64,000 nucleotides of DNA from Flavobacterium seoulense (GCF_000695795.1 NZ_JNCA01000028.1:26225-90224); one strand, 5' to 3'. Shown: positions 34,273 through 43,516, counted from the first letter of the stretch. Numbers and translations: made by a program. The notes: a model not told the origin generated them from the letters alone.

Positions 34273-34747
34273 CGAATTACCATTTGTCAACATTCAAACT
34301 CCTTTAGGCATCGCCAAAATTATTGGCGATGAAAACGGTATTTCGGTAATTTCAATTAGTGACGAAGGTAAAATTAATACTGAAATTCCAGCAGTTTTAC
34401 AGGAGGCTGTTTCTCAACTTCAGGAATATTTCGAAGGAAAAAGAATCAATTTTGACTTTAAAATGAATCCTGCAGGAACTGAATTTCAGCAAAAAGTATG
34501 GACGGCTTTACTCGAAATTCCATTTGGAAAAACCTGCAGTTATATGGACTTGTCTAAAAAATTGGGCGATGTCAAAGCGATTCGTGCTGTGGCTTCGGCG
34601 AATGGAAAAAACCCACTTTGGATTGTGGTTCCTTGTCACAGAGTTATCGGAACTGATGGTTCCCTAACGGGCTATGCCGGTGGATTATGGCGTAAAAAAT
34701 GGTTATTAGAACATGAAAACCCAAGTTCGCAACAAAGTTTATTTTAA
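34262..34747 (+). CDS. ogt: methylated-DNA-[protein]-cysteine S-methyltransferase
   Basis: A 161-aa suicide repair protein that removes alkyl groups from O6-alkylguanine. VVPCHRVIG holds the acceptor Cys in the invariant PCHR motif. FQQKVWTALLEIPFGKTCSYMDLSKKLG is the DNA-binding HTH, and RAVASANGKNP carries the Arg finger and Asn hinge. It overlaps the LysR gene by 11 bp. Confidence 0.95.
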   Translation: MKTNELPFVNIQTPLGIAKIIGDENGISVISISDEGKINTEIPAVLQEAVSQLQEYFEGKRINFDFKMNPAGTEFQQKVWTALLEIPFGKTCSYMDLSKKLGDVKAIRAVASANGKNPLWIVVPCHRVIGTDGSLTGYAGGLWRKKWLLEHENPSSQQSLF

Positions 34748-34805
34748 AAGCAAAAGCGAATAAATAATTATGTAAATTCGTACTTAACCTTAAATTATCC
34801 CAAAT

Positions 34806-35966
34806 ATGAAATGGTTAAAAAGACTCTTAATTGGATTAATCGCTTTCACATTGATCTTATCAATTGTATTGTATGTTTTTAAAATTGACTATTTATTAAA
34901 AGCAGTTCGGGTAACCTATTTCAACGGACATACAACAGCATTTCTGGAAGATTACAAATACTTTGACAATAGAAAAATCAAAAAAAGTACAGTAGCACAG
35001 CCTTGGAATTTAGCTAAAAACTACAACCAGATAAAACCTACTGAAAAATTAAAAAAACTACATAAGCAGATTGGAACCGTAGCTTTCTTGATTATCAAAA
35101 ATGACAGTATTTGGCATGAAAACTATTTTGACAATTATACTAAAGATTCTATATCCAATTCATTTTCGATGGCTAAAAGCATTGTTACCTCAGCATTAGG
35201 AAAAGCCATTATGGATGGAAAAATTAAAAATTTAGACCAGAAAGTTTCTGATTTTTTTCCTGAGTTTAAAAACGGTCTTTCGGCAGAAATGACCGTTGGT
35301 GATTTAGCCTCAATGGCTTCCGGATTAGATTGGGACGAATCTTATTACAGTCCGTTTTCGATTACAACCAAAGCTTATTTTGATGAGGATTTAAATACGC
35401 TCATTTTAGGATTAAAAGGAATTGAAGCACCCGGAAAAAAATACAAATACCTCAGCGGAAATACCCAACTTCTGGCTATGTGTATCCAAAAAGCAACCGG
35501 GAAAAGTCTGGCTGATTATGTTTCAGAGTCTTTTTGGAAACCAATGGGAGCCGAAAGTGATGCCCTTTGGCAAACTGACAAAGAAAACGGAATGGTAAAA
35601 GCCTATTGCTGTATTGCGAGTAATGCAAGGGATTTTGCTCGTTTTGGAAAACTTTATCTCAACCATGGTAAATGGAATGGAACTCAAATTTTAGACTCTG
35701 CTTTTGTAGCCAAATCAGTAACGCCTCGGTTTAAAAGTTCTCCTCAATATGGTTATGGCTGGTGGTTGAGCAATTACAAAAACAAAAAAGTGTTTTACAT
35801 GAGAGGACATTTAGGACAATATACAATTGTAATTCCTCAGGATCAATTAATCATTGTAAGATTAGGACATAGGGATAAACCAAAAATTGATGGTTCTCCC
35901 TATCGAAAAGATTTCTACATCTATCTGGATGAAACTTATAAAATGCTGGAACAAAACAAACAATAA
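34806..35966 (+). CDS. serine hydrolase of the beta-lactamase/class C PBP family
   Basis: A 386-aa protein anchored by an N-terminal helix (residues 7-26), so it is periplasmic. The catalytic SXXK is S121-M-A-K124 (NSFSMAKSIV). The Tyr motif is in KYLSGNTQLLA, and the third motif is HLG in MRGHLGQYTIV. These are esterase- or peptidase-type penicillin-recognising enzymes; the substrate is not evident. Four bases before the exonuclease gene. Confidence 0.88.
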   Translation: MKWLKRLLIGLIAFTLILSIVLYVFKIDYLLKAVRVTYFNGHTTAFLEDYKYFDNRKIKKSTVAQPWNLAKNYNQIKPTEKLKKLHKQIGTVAFLIIKNDSIWHENYFDNYTKDSISNSFSMAKSIVTSALGKAIMDGKIKNLDQKVSDFFPEFKNGLSAEMTVGDLASMASGLDWDESYYSPFSITTKAYFDEDLNTLILGLKGIEAPGKKYKYLSGNTQLLAMCIQKATGKSLADYVSESFWKPMGAESDALWQTDKENGMVKAYCCIASNARDFARFGKLYLNHGKWNGTQILDSAFVAKSVTPRFKSSPQYGYGWWLSNYKNKKVFYMRGHLGQYTIVIPQDQLIIVRLGHRDKPKIDGSPYRKDFYIYLDETYKMLEQNKQ

Positions 35967-35969
35967 GTT

Positions 35970-36683
35970 ATGATTGAAAAAATAAACCTCAACAATATTC
36001 TTTTTCTGGATATTGAAACTGTTCCTGAAACTGAAAATTACCATCAGCTTGATGACGAAATGCAGATTTTATACGAACAAAAAACTCAATACCAACGTAA
36101 GGATGATATAACGGCAGAAGAGTTTTATGATCGTGCGGGTATTTGGGCTGAATTTGGTAAGATTGTCTGTATTTCGGTAGGTTTTTTTGTCATTAAAGGC
36201 GATGTACGAAACTTTAGAGTGACTTCATTTTTTGGAGAAGAAACTAAAATTTTAAAAGACTTTAATAATCTTTTAAGCAATCATTTCAGTGGTCCGCAAC
36301 ATCTTTTATGCGGACATAATGCTAAAGAATTTGATATTCCGTTTCTGGCTCGCCGTATGATTATTAACGGAATTGCTATTCCAGATAAGCTGAATTTATT
36401 TGGCAAAAAACCATGGGAAATTCCGCATTTAGATACTTTGGAGTTATGGAAATTTGGCGATTACAAACATTTTACGTCATTGAAATTGATGTGTAAAGTC
36501 CTCGGAATTCCGTCACCAAAAGGCGATATCGACGGCAGCCAGGTTGGTCATGTTTTTTATGTAGAAAAAGACATCGACAGAATTGTAACTTACTGTGAAA
36601 AAGACACCATCGCCGTAGCACAGATTTTCCTTCGCTTACGAAGAGAAGATTTATTGATTGATGATGAGATTATTCATGTTTAA
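35970..36683 (+). CDS. PolB-like 3'-5' exonuclease (DEDD family)
   Basis: A 237-aa predicted exonuclease. ILFLDIETVPET carries the DXE motif (Exo I), LLCGHNAKEFDIPFLARRM the Exo II block, and YCEKDTIAVAQIFL the Exo III Asp. This set defines the predicted PolB-like 3'-5' exonucleases that lack a polymerase domain. It starts 3 bp after the serine hydrolase stop. A nested hairpin follows. Confidence 0.87.
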   Translation: MIEKINLNNILFLDIETVPETENYHQLDDEMQILYEQKTQYQRKDDITAEEFYDRAGIWAEFGKIVCISVGFFVIKGDVRNFRVTSFFGEETKILKDFNNLLSNHFSGPQHLLCGHNAKEFDIPFLARRMIINGIAIPDKLNLFGKKPWEIPHLDTLELWKFGDYKHFTSLKLMCKVLGIPSPKGDIDGSQVGHVFYVEKDIDRIVTYCEKDTIAVAQIFLRLRREDLLIDDEIIHV

Positions 36684-36687
36684 ATTG

Positions 36688-36784
36688 CAATAACAATTTC
36701 AAAATTCAATAGCAATAAATTTAAAGCCAATTATTTCTTAGAATTTAAATTGATTTTTTGCTATTGCTATTGCCATTGTTATTG
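36688..36784 (+). terminator. three-tier nested hairpin of CAATAGCAAT-like words
   Basis: CAATAACAAT (36688-36697) pairs with ATTGTTATTG (36775-36784), CAATAGCAAT (36707-36716) with ATTGCTATTG (36763-36772), and an inner AAATTTAAA region also pairs. It lies between the exonuclease and the next gene and may terminate transcription. Confidence 0.55.
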
Positions 36785-36813
36785 ATTTGTTACTTTTACA
36801 AAAATTATAAATT

Positions 36814-38253
36814 ATGGTATTAAGCAGATTTTGGTTGGTTATTTTCATTTCGTCAATTGCATTTGTGATTTTCAGTTTGTTTTCTGGCAGTAATTATACA
36901 ATTGACCATGTTTTGAATGGAAAAAAAGACGATCCTATTTTAGTTTCTGAAAAGTATCTTGATGAAATTCCTGCTTTTATAAAAGACAGTATTCAAAAAG
37001 CACCTGAACAAACCATGATTGTTAATCGTGATACGCTGAATGCTGATACTACCTATGTTTATAAAAATAAAACCGTTAAAATTTTTAGCGGAGTTCAAAA
37101 ATCGGATGGATTATTACCAACTTGTAAAAGTACCTTACTGGATTTGATTTTGCCTTTGATGGCTTATTTGGCTTTTTTCTGTGGTTTAATGGAATTGTTA
37201 ATTATTTCCGGAGTTTCCGAAAAATTAGCTAAAGTTTTGAGTCCGGTTTTTGTAAAAGTGTTTCCGAGTATTCCTAAAAACCATCCTTCAATTTCTTATA
37301 TGACGTTGAATTTTGCCGCTAATTTCCTTGGATTGGATTCGGCTGCAACTCCTTTCGGATTAAAAGCCATGGAAAGTTTACAGGAAATCAATCCTGAAAA
37401 AGATAAAGCCAGCGATGCTCAAATTATGTTTATGTGTTTGCATGCTTCGGGACTGACTTTAATTGCGACTTCCATCATTGGTTATCGAGCTGCTGCAAAT
37501 GCTGCAAATCCCGCCGATGTGATGCTGCCTTGTATTATTACATCTTTTATTGGAACCATAGCTGCTTTTTTAATTGTGGGAGCAAAACAAAAAATCAACT
37601 TTAAAAGTGCTTCTTTACTTATTGGTTTAATGGTATTAATTGCTGCTATTGTTGGATTATTGATGTATGTAAACCATTTGGATTTAATAGGTAAAAACTA
37701 TTTCACCACTAATCTTTCTGCCTTAATATTAATCGGAATTATCGCTGCTACTTTGATTTTTTCTTTTGCCAAAGAACAAAAATTTACCGAAGCCAATACC
37801 ACAGTTTACGAGGCTTTTGTGGCTGGAGCCAATAACGGAGTAAAAACCGGAGTTACTATTTTTCCTTATGTTTTAGGGATGTTGGTCGCGATTTCTTTAT
37901 TCAGAAACAGTGGATTATTTGAAATTATCAGCAACGGATTAGGATTTGTTTTCTCCAGTATGGGAGTAACAAAAGAAATTGTTGATGCGTTGCCAGTAGC
38001 ATTATTAAGACCTTTTAGTTCAGCAGGATCACGAGGGTTTTTAATTGATTCAATGAATACTTTTGGTGCCGATTCAATGACCGGAAGATTAAGTTCCATT
38101 TTTCAATGTAGTGCCGAAAGTACTTTCTACGTTATTGCCGTTTACTTTGGTTCGGTTAATATCAAAAACACGCGTTATGCTTTAGGAACGATGCTTTTAG
38201 TAGATGTAATTTGTGTAATTACGGCTATCTTCGTGGCAAGCTGGTTTTTTTAA
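36814..38253 (+). CDS. nucleoside-recognition membrane protein (SpmA/SpmB-type)
   Basis: A 479-aa polytopic membrane protein with about ten hydrophobic segments. Two Gate-type halves are visible, as in fused spore maturation proteins SpmA and SpmB: LGLDSAATPFGLKAMESL in the first and LPVALLRPFSSAGSRGFLID with QCSAESTFYVIAVYFGSV in the second. A periplasmic loop (about residues 25-100) separates the first helix from the rest. Bacteroidota lack spores, and the transported molecule is unknown. Confidence 0.87.
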   Translation: MVLSRFWLVIFISSIAFVIFSLFSGSNYTIDHVLNGKKDDPILVSEKYLDEIPAFIKDSIQKAPEQTMIVNRDTLNADTTYVYKNKTVKIFSGVQKSDGLLPTCKSTLLDLILPLMAYLAFFCGLMELLIISGVSEKLAKVLSPVFVKVFPSIPKNHPSISYMTLNFAANFLGLDSAATPFGLKAMESLQEINPEKDKASDAQIMFMCLHASGLTLIATSIIGYRAAANAANPADVMLPCIITSFIGTIAAFLIVGAKQKINFKSASLLIGLMVLIAAIVGLLMYVNHLDLIGKNYFTTNLSALILIGIIAATLIFSFAKEQKFTEANTTVYEAFVAGANNGVKTGVTIFPYVLGMLVAISLFRNSGLFEIISNGLGFVFSSMGVTKEIVDALPVALLRPFSSAGSRGFLIDSMNTFGADSMTGRLSSIFQCSAESTFYVIAVYFGSVNIKNTRYALGTMLLVDVICVITAIFVASWFF

Positions 38254-38263
38254 ATAAAATGTA

Positions 38264-38370
38264 CCGAGCCGATGGCTCTCATTTGGAGGGATATTATACG
38301 TTTAACTGGACTGAAGTCCAGCCTTACAACATTTGTTGTTCCTAAGGAACTTTAACAGCTAACACATTTC
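38264..38370. repeat. left ~107-bp palindrome-rich direct repeat flanking a transposase gene
   Basis: Contains three palindromes: GAGCC-GAT-GGCTC (38266-38278), CTGGAC-TGAA-GTCCAG (38306-38321) and GTTCC-TAA-GGAAC (38338-38350), then CTAACACATTT. The same order and spacing recur at 39034-39141 after the transposase gene. Loop bases differ while stems are kept, as in REP-type elements with selected structure. Confidence 0.85.
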
Positions 38371-38378
38371 ATAATGAA

Positions 38379-38519
38379 GGATTTTTATCCGTTGATTACA
38401 AATCGTATCAATCCAATGGCTTTGCATATATAATAGTTCCTTAGGAATGACAAATATTGTAACAACGGATTTTAATCCGTTGACAATGGAAATAACAAAA
38501 ACCGAAGTTCCGTAGGAAC
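38379..38519. repeat. additional palindromes between the left repeat and the transposase gene
   Basis: Includes GGAT-TTTT-ATCC (38379-38390), AGTTCC-TTA-GGAAT (from 38435), a perfect CAACGGAT-TTTA-ATCCGTTG (38463-38482) and GTTCC-GTA-GGAAC (38507-38519). They are the same stem families as in the flanking repeats. The 301-bp gap 38254-38554 holds only these elements. Confidence 0.8.
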
Positions 38520-38554
38520 GGAACATTTTTATTATTATCATACAAAACCAAATC

Positions 38555-39016
38555 ATGGCAAATACCTATCATCAAGTATATATTCAGGTTGTTTTTGCAG
38601 TAAAATATCGCGAAGCGATTATTACTAATGAATGGAAGTCCACATTATTTGGTGTTATTGGCAATTTGATAAATGAAACCGGTTGTAAAACAATCATTGT
38701 AAACGGAGTCGAAGATCATGTTCATTGTTTTTTAGGTCTTAAACCTACCGTTTCTATATCGGAATTGATGAAAACTGTAAAAGCAAAATCATCAAAATTT
38801 ATTAATGATAATCATTTAACCAAATCAAGATTTGAATGGCAGGAAGGTTACGGTGCCTTTTCGTATGGTCATTCTCAAATTAATGTTGTTTATAAATACA
38901 TTGCTAATCAGGAAGAACATCATAGAAAGCAAACTTTCAAAGAAGAATATTTAGAGTTTTTGGATAAATTTCAAGTGTCATTTGATGAAAGATATATCTT
39001 CAAAGATTTGATATAA
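38555..39016 (+). mobile_element. IS200/IS605-type Y1 (RAYT-like) transposase gene
   Basis: A 153-aa single-domain HUH transposase. The metal-binding HUH motif is H55-V-H57 (VEDHVHCFLG). The helix with the catalytic Tyr is INVVYKYIANQEEHH, where Y113 or Y115 is the likely nucleophile. WQEGYGAFSYG is also typical of this family. There is no TnpB or accessory gene. The gene is bounded on both sides by palindrome-rich repeats rather than by ordinary IS200 ends. That is the arrangement of REP-associated tyrosine transposases (RAYTs), which spread hairpin repeats in genomes. Confidence 0.88.
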
Positions 39017-39033
39017 ATTCGATTATATATGTC

Positions 39034-39193
39034 CCGAGCCTGCGGCTCTCATTTGAGTGGGTATTGTAGGTTGTCTAACTGGACTGAAGTCCAGCCTTAC
39101 AGCATTTCTCGTTCCTACGGAACTTTAACATCTAACACATTTTGTAGAATCATCGGCTCGGAGCATTTTGTAGCAACGGATTCTAATCCGTTG
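39034..39193. repeat. right palindrome-rich repeat block
   Basis: Holds GAGCC-TGC-GGCTC (39036-39048), CTGGAC-TGAA-GTCCAG (39079-39094) and GTTCC-TAC-GGAAC (39111-39123) in the order of the left copy. Then comes ATCGGCTCGG (39152-39161), the exact inverse of CCGAGCCGAT at 38264-38273, and a perfect CAACGGAT-TCTA-ATCCGTTG (39174-39193). Confidence 0.85.
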
Positions 39194-39272
39194 GCTTATT
39201 AATATAACAATAATTCTAGGTTTTTTAATTTATTTTTCATTCTTTTGAAATCTTCATTTAAACAATTAAAAA

Positions 39273-39344
39273 ATGTCAAAGTACACAAAATACATTGCAA
39301 TAGGATTAATGATTCTATTTTTAGTTACTAGTTTGTTAGCTTAA
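39273..39344 (+). CDS. putative 23-aa hydrophobic small protein
   Basis: A short frame encoding MSKYTKYIAIGLMILFLVTS followed by LLA, one predicted membrane helix with a positive N-terminus. It starts with ATG, and a long hairpin terminator begins 20 bp after its stop, which suggests a genuine small transcript. It could be a small membrane protein, or a signal-peptide remnant of a decayed gene. No homologue is known to me. Confidence 0.4.
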   Translation: MSKYTKYIAIGLMILFLVTSLLA

Positions 39345-39363
39345 TAGCTTTCAAAATCTATTT

Positions 39364-39447
39364 AAAAAAACACTTTTTTTTCAGCTTATTATTCAGTAAA
39401 TCAGAGCTTTTTTGATTACTGATTTATAACAAAAAAAGTGTTTTTTT
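39364..39447. terminator. long A/T-tract hairpin before fumarase gene
   Basis: AAAAAAACACTTTTTTTT (39364-39381) pairs with AAAAAAAGTGTTTTTTT (39431-39447). An inner CAGTAAATCA/TGATTACTG arm pairs with one bulge. Confidence 0.75.
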
Positions 39448-39493
39448 GTATTATTAGCCTTCTTCAAAAGTCCGTGCTGCGGTAAATATTTTT

Positions 39494-39501
39494 TATATTT
39501 G
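39494..39501 (+). promoter_or_regulatory. -7 box for fumarase gene
   Basis: TATATTTG fits TAnnTTTG, 21 bp before the ATG at 39523. The TTG that opens the frame at 39499 lies within it and so cannot be the start. Confidence 0.5.
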
Positions 39502-39522
39502 CGAAAAAAAATAAAAAAACCA

Positions 39523-41124
39523 ATGGACTTTATTTATCAGGATTCTTATCCTATTTTAAAAGATGATACTCAATACCGAAAAATCACTTCCGATTACGTA
39601 AAAGTAGAAAAATTAGGAGACAGAGAAATCCTAACTGTTGATCCAAAAGGCTTAGAATTACTTTCGCAGGAAGCTATGAAAGACGTTTCTTTTATGTTGA
39701 GAACTTCGCATTTAGAGAAACTAAAAGCTATTCTTGATGATCCTGAAGCAACCGACAACGACCGTTTTGTGGCTTATAATTTATTACAAAATGCTGTTGT
39801 AGCTATAGATGGTGAATTACCTTCTTGCCAGGACACCGGAACAGCGATTGTAATAGCCAAAAAAGGTGAAAACGTGTATACAGGTGTTGATGATGCCGAA
39901 TGGCTTTCTAAAGGGATTTTTAACACCTACGTTGAAAGAAACTTACGTTATTCTCAAATTGTTCCTATCAGCATGTTTGAAGAAAAAAACTCAGGTTCTA
40001 ATCTTCCGGCACAAATTGATATTTATGCTAAAAAAGGAGCTTCTTACGAGTTCTTGTTTTTAGCAAAAGGTGGAGGTTCTGCCAATAAAACGTACTTGTA
40101 CCAACAAACGAAATCCTTGTTGAACGAAAAATCATTAGATGCTTTCATTCGTGCTAAAATCATGGATCTAGGAACTTCGGCTTGTCCGCCTTATCATTTG
40201 GCTTTAGTGATTGGAGGAACTTCTGCCGAAGCCACTTTGGCTACGGTTAAAAAAGCTTCTGCAGGTTATTATGATCATTTGCCTACTACCGGAAACATGG
40301 CTGGTCAGGCTTTTCGTGATTTGGAATGGGAAAAACGTGTTCAGCAAATTTGCCAGGAAAGTGCCATTGGAGCACAATTTGGAGGAAAATATTTCACGCA
40401 TGATGTTCGCGTAATCCGTTTGCCTCGTCACGCTGCTTCTTGTCCGGTAGGATTAGGAGTTTCCTGTTCGGCAGATAGAAATATTAAAGGAAAAATTACT
40501 AAAGACGGTATTTTCGTAGAGCAATTAGAAGTAAATCCAAAACGTTTATTACCGGAAACACCACCACATTTAGAAGAGGCGGTTGAAGTTGACTTGAACC
40601 AACCAATGGCTGATATTCTTAAAAAATTATCTCAATATCCAATTAAAACCCGTTTAAAATTAAACGGAACTTTGATTGTAGCCCGTGATATTGCACACGC
40701 AAAAATCAAAGAATTATTGGACGCTGGTAAACCAATGCCAGACTATTTCAAAAATCACCCGATTTATTACGCAGGTCCTGCTAAAACTCCGGACGGAATG
40801 CCATCAGGAAGTTTTGGACCAACAACTGCCGGACGTATGGATGTATATGTTGAGGAATTCCAGAAAAATGGCGGAAGTATGGTGATGCTTGCCAAAGGAA
40901 ACCGTACTAAAGATGTGATGAATGCCTGTAAAACTTACGGAGGATTCTATTTAGGTTCTATCGGAGGTCCTGCTGCTATTTTAGCTAAAGAAAATATCCT
41001 TTCAGTAGAAGTTGTTGACTTTGAAGAATTAGGTATGGAAGCTGTTCGTAAAATTACTATCAAAGATTTCCCAGCTTTTATTATTACTGATGATAAAGGA
41101 AATGATTTCTTTGAGAATTTATAA
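39523..41124 (+). CDS. fumA: class I fumarate hydratase
   Basis: A 533-aa iron-sulfur fumarase that interconverts fumarate and malate in the TCA cycle. Both the N-terminal (alpha) and C-terminal (beta) domains are in one chain, as in E. coli FumA/FumB. Candidate [4Fe-4S] ligands are in [16 protein letters not shown] and [19 protein letters not shown] marks the C-terminal domain. These enzymes are oxygen sensitive. The ATG at 39523 is chosen over an upstream TTG because of the -7 box. Confidence 0.95.
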   Translation: MDFIYQDSYPILKDDTQYRKITSDYVKVEKLGDREILTVDPKGLELLSQEAMKDVSFMLRTSHLEKLKAILDDPEATDNDRFVAYNLLQNAVVAIDGELPSCQDTGTAIVIAKKGENVYTGVDDAEWLSKGIFNTYVERNLRYSQIVPISMFEEKNSGSNLPAQIDIYAKKGASYEFLFLAKGGGSANKTYLYQQTKSLLNEKSLDAFIRAKIMDLGTSACPPYHLALVIGGTSAEATLATVKKASAGYYDHLPTTGNMAGQAFRDLEWEKRVQQICQESAIGAQFGGKYFTHDVRVIRLPRHAASCPVGLGVSCSADRNIKGKITKDGIFVEQLEVNPKRLLPETPPHLEEAVEVDLNQPMADILKKLSQYPIKTRLKLNGTLIVARDIAHAKIKELLDAGKPMPDYFKNHPIYYAGPAKTPDGMPSGSFGPTTAGRMDVYVEEFQKNGGSMVMLAKGNRTKDVMNACKTYGGFYLGSIGGPAAILAKENILSVEVVDFEELGMEAVRKITIKDFPAFIITDDKGNDFFENL

Positions 41125-41178
41125 TTTGAGTTACTAAGTTGCTAAGAATCTGAGATTCTAAGTTTACAAATATTTTTA

Positions 41179-41221
41179 ACCGCAAATTCGCAGATTTTTA
41201 TATAATCTGTGAATTTGCGGT
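41179..41221. terminator. bidirectional terminator, 18-bp stem
   Basis: 41179-41196 pairs with 41204-41221 (one G-U), 7-nt loop, followed by a T-run. It stands between convergent fumA and the CoA-transferase operon. Confidence 0.85.
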
Positions 41222-41230
41222 AATTTTTTT

Positions 41231-41887
41231 TTAGTTAATTTTCATCTCAGGAATTTCACCATCAATAATTAATTCCGCTTCTGTAGAGGCAATGATTTCT
41301 TCAACTGAAATACCTGGCGCGCGTTCTAAAAGTTTAAAACCTTTTGGAGTTACTTCGATAACAGCAAGCTCGGTTACTATTTTTTTAACGCAGCCTACGC
41401 CAGTTAATGGCAAAGTACATTTTTTAAGAATTTTGGATTCTCCTGCTTTGTTGACCTGCATCATAGCTACGATAATGTTTTCGGCAGAAGCCACTAGATC
41501 CATAGCACCGCCCATTCCTTTAACCATTTTACCAGGAATTTTCCAATTGGCAATATCACCTTTTTCTGAAACTTCCATCGCTCCAAGAATCGTTAAATCA
41601 ACATGCTGACCGCGAATCATTCCGAAACTGGTTGCCGAATCAAAAAACGAAGCGCCCGCTAAGGTAGTTATCGTTTGTTTTCCGGCATTAATAATGTCAG
41701 CGTCTTCTTCCCCCTCAAAAGGAAACGGACCCATGCCCAGAACACCGTTTTCGCTTTGTATTTCAACATTTATTCCCTCGGGAATATAGTTAGCCACCAA
41801 AGTAGGAATTCCTATCCCTAAATTGACATAATAGCCGTCTTTAAGTTCCTGAGCAATTCGTTTTGCAATATCTTCTTTTGTTAACAT
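41231..41887 (-). CDS. scoB: 3-oxoacid CoA-transferase subunit B
   Basis: A 218-aa subunit carrying the catalytic Glu46 in IQSENGVLGMGPF, which forms the CoA thioester intermediate. GIPTLVANYIP and KGMGGAMDLV are family blocks. With subunit A it transfers CoA from succinyl-CoA to acetoacetate (ketone body or branched-chain degradation). Normally the A and B genes are adjacent; here an unrelated 115-aa gene separates them by about 420 bp. Confidence 0.93.
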   Translation of the reverse strand: MLTKEDIAKRIAQELKDGYYVNLGIGIPTLVANYIPEGINVEIQSENGVLGMGPFPFEGEEDADIINAGKQTITTLAGASFFDSATSFGMIRGQHVDLTILGAMEVSEKGDIANWKIPGKMVKGMGGAMDLVASAENIIVAMMQVNKAGESKILKKCTLPLTGVGCVKKIVTELAVIEVTPKGFKLLERAPGISVEEIIASTEAELIIDGEIPEMKIN

Positions 41888-41926
41888 AATTAATGTACTA
41901 ATTTATTAATTTACCAGTTTACCAAT

Positions 41927-42274
41927 TCAGGATAACGTCTTACTAGAACTAATGATCTTGTAAATGATAAGTCCAATTTCATTGATTTTGAATTTCAATT
42001 GAGATTCAAAGGGATAAGAAGGAGCTCTTTCGCATAATGTGAGCCAATATTTTGTCTCTTCAATTTCTTTAGCAGCAATTTTCATTTTATGAATAAAATC
42101 AGCTCTACTTTCAGCGTTTTGAGCCTCATGAACGTTAGCACCAATACTTGTTCCTGATTTTAATAATTGATTAGAAATTACAAATTTTCTATTTTGTTCT
42201 AAAATTTCACAAAAAGCGATAATCTCTAATGCAAAATCTATTGTTCTAGAAACAATTATATTTTCTTTTTCCAT
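41927..42274 (-). CDS. four-helix-bundle protein (23S rRNA IVS-type family)
   Basis: A 115-aa all-helical protein of the family first found encoded in 23S rRNA intervening sequences. RTIDFALEIIAFCEILEQN, the SNQLLKSGTSIGANVHEAQNAESRADFIHKMKIAAKEIEETKYWL core and ERAPSYPF are diagnostic. Function is unknown; some members associate with diversity-generating retroelements. It lies between scoA and scoB on their strand, 32 bp after scoA and 39 bp before scoB, and looks like an insertion into the operon. Confidence 0.88.
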   Translation of the reverse strand: MEKENIIVSRTIDFALEIIAFCEILEQNRKFVISNQLLKSGTSIGANVHEAQNAESRADFIHKMKIAAKEIEETKYWLTLCERAPSYPFESQLKFKINEIGLIIYKIISSSKTLS

Positions 42275-42306
42275 ACAATTGATACATTTTTTAATTAAAA
42301 AATTGA

Positions 42307-43008
42307 TTAATTTCTAGCACGAACAGTTCTTTTCTCAATTCGCTTCTCGTATTTCTCACCTTGAAAAATACGTTGTACAAAAATTCCGGGAATATGAATT
42401 TGATTAGGATCTAATGTTCCTGCTTCGACCAATTCTTCAACTTCGGCAATGGTAATTTTTCCGGCACCTGCCATGGCAGGATTAAAGTTTCGGGCCGTTC
42501 CTTTAAAGATTAAATTTCCTGCGGTATCTCCTTTCCATGCTTTTACAATAGAAAATTCAGCTTTGAAGGCCAATTCCATTACGTGCATTTTTCCGTTAAA
42601 TTCTCTGGTTTCTTTTCCAATGGCTACTTCGGTTCCATATCCAGCTGGAGTGAAAAAAGCCGGAATTCCAGCCTGAGCAGCGCGACAACGTTCGGCAAGC
42701 GTACCTTGTGGAACCAATTCTACTTCGAGCTCACCCGAAAGCATCTGGCTTTCAAACTCAGCATTTTCACCTACATACGAAGAAATCATTTTTTTGATTT
42801 GTCTTTTTTGCAAAAGCAAACCCAAACCAAAATCATCTACTCCCGCATTATTAGAAATACAAGTCAGGTTTTTGACTTCTTTTCGAACTAATTCGGCAAT
42901 GGAATTTTCGGGAATACCACATAATCCAAAACCGCCCAACATAATAGTTACATTATCCTGAACATCATGTAGCGCTTCCTGAACCGAATTTACTTTTTTA
43001 TTAATCAT
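42307..43008 (-). CDS. scoA: 3-oxoacid CoA-transferase subunit A
   Basis: A 233-aa subunit with the family N-terminus [28 protein letters not shown], and [11 protein letters not shown] and [22 protein letters not shown] in the core. It pairs with scoB downstream. Gene order A, inserted four-helix gene, B. Confidence 0.93.
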   Translation of the reverse strand: MINKKVNSVQEALHDVQDNVTIMLGGFGLCGIPENSIAELVRKEVKNLTCISNNAGVDDFGLGLLLQKRQIKKMISSYVGENAEFESQMLSGELEVELVPQGTLAERCRAAQAGIPAFFTPAGYGTEVAIGKETREFNGKMHVMELAFKAEFSIVKAWKGDTAGNLIFKGTARNFNPAMAGAGKITIAEVEELVEAGTLDPNQIHIPGIFVQRIFQGEKYEKRIEKRTVRARN

Positions 43009-43090
43009 AACGAATTGATTTCTTTTTGATTCTTAAAAATAAGTTTTTATTTTCAAAAACAATAGTACAATTCGCCTAAAATAAAAGTTT

Positions 43091-43516
43091 TCAATCTAGT
43101 TTTTTATGAAAATGATACGCGCTTATAGTAAAATCTTCTTTGAAGTATAATTTATGAGCTTTAGTACGGCTTGGACCAGAATCCAATTGTATCGAAATAC
43201 AGTTCTGTTCTAGAGCAATTTCTTTTAAATGATTTAGAAGTTTTGAAGCATATCCTTTACCTCTATGAGATTCCAATGTAGAAAGATCATCAAGATAAAG
43301 CATTTTACCACAATAGAGCATCGTATGGATACGATAACCTGCAATTGCTATCACTTGCTTATTTTCTTCGATATAAAGCAAATGATAGCCTTCTTTTTGC
43401 ATATCCTGTATTTGAGAAATAAAATTTTCTTTGACCAGCATAGGTCTTAGAACAGAAATAGCTTCCCAACAGAAAGCTATTTCATTTTCGGTTATTGCCA
43501 TTTTAATTTCTGACAT
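43091..43516 (-). CDS. GNAT family N-acetyltransferase
   Basis: A 141-aa acetyltransferase. The acetyl-CoA pyrophosphate loop is ESHRGKGYASKLL (Q/RxxGxG/A motif), preceded by the beta strand MLYLDDLSTL and followed by SIQLDSGPSRTKAHKLYFKEDF. The acceptor is unknown. The ATG at 43516 is chosen; the frame's earlier codon at 43522 is TTG. Confidence 0.88.
   Translation of the reverse strand: MSEIKMAITENEIAFCWEAISVLRPMLVKENFISQIQDMQKEGYHLLYIEENKQVIAIAGYRIHTMLYCGKMLYLDDLSTLESHRGKGYASKLLNHLKEIALEQNCISIQLDSGPSRTKAHKLYFKEDFTISAYHFHKKLD

Noticed and set aside
38254..39200. CRISPR array at the palindrome blocks
   Set aside because: Repeats are short palindromes of different types with irregular spacing and no uniform spacers or cas genes.
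39499..39522. Fumarase starting at TTG 39499
   Set aside because: This TTG lies in the TATATTTG promoter element; the ATG at 39523 is better.
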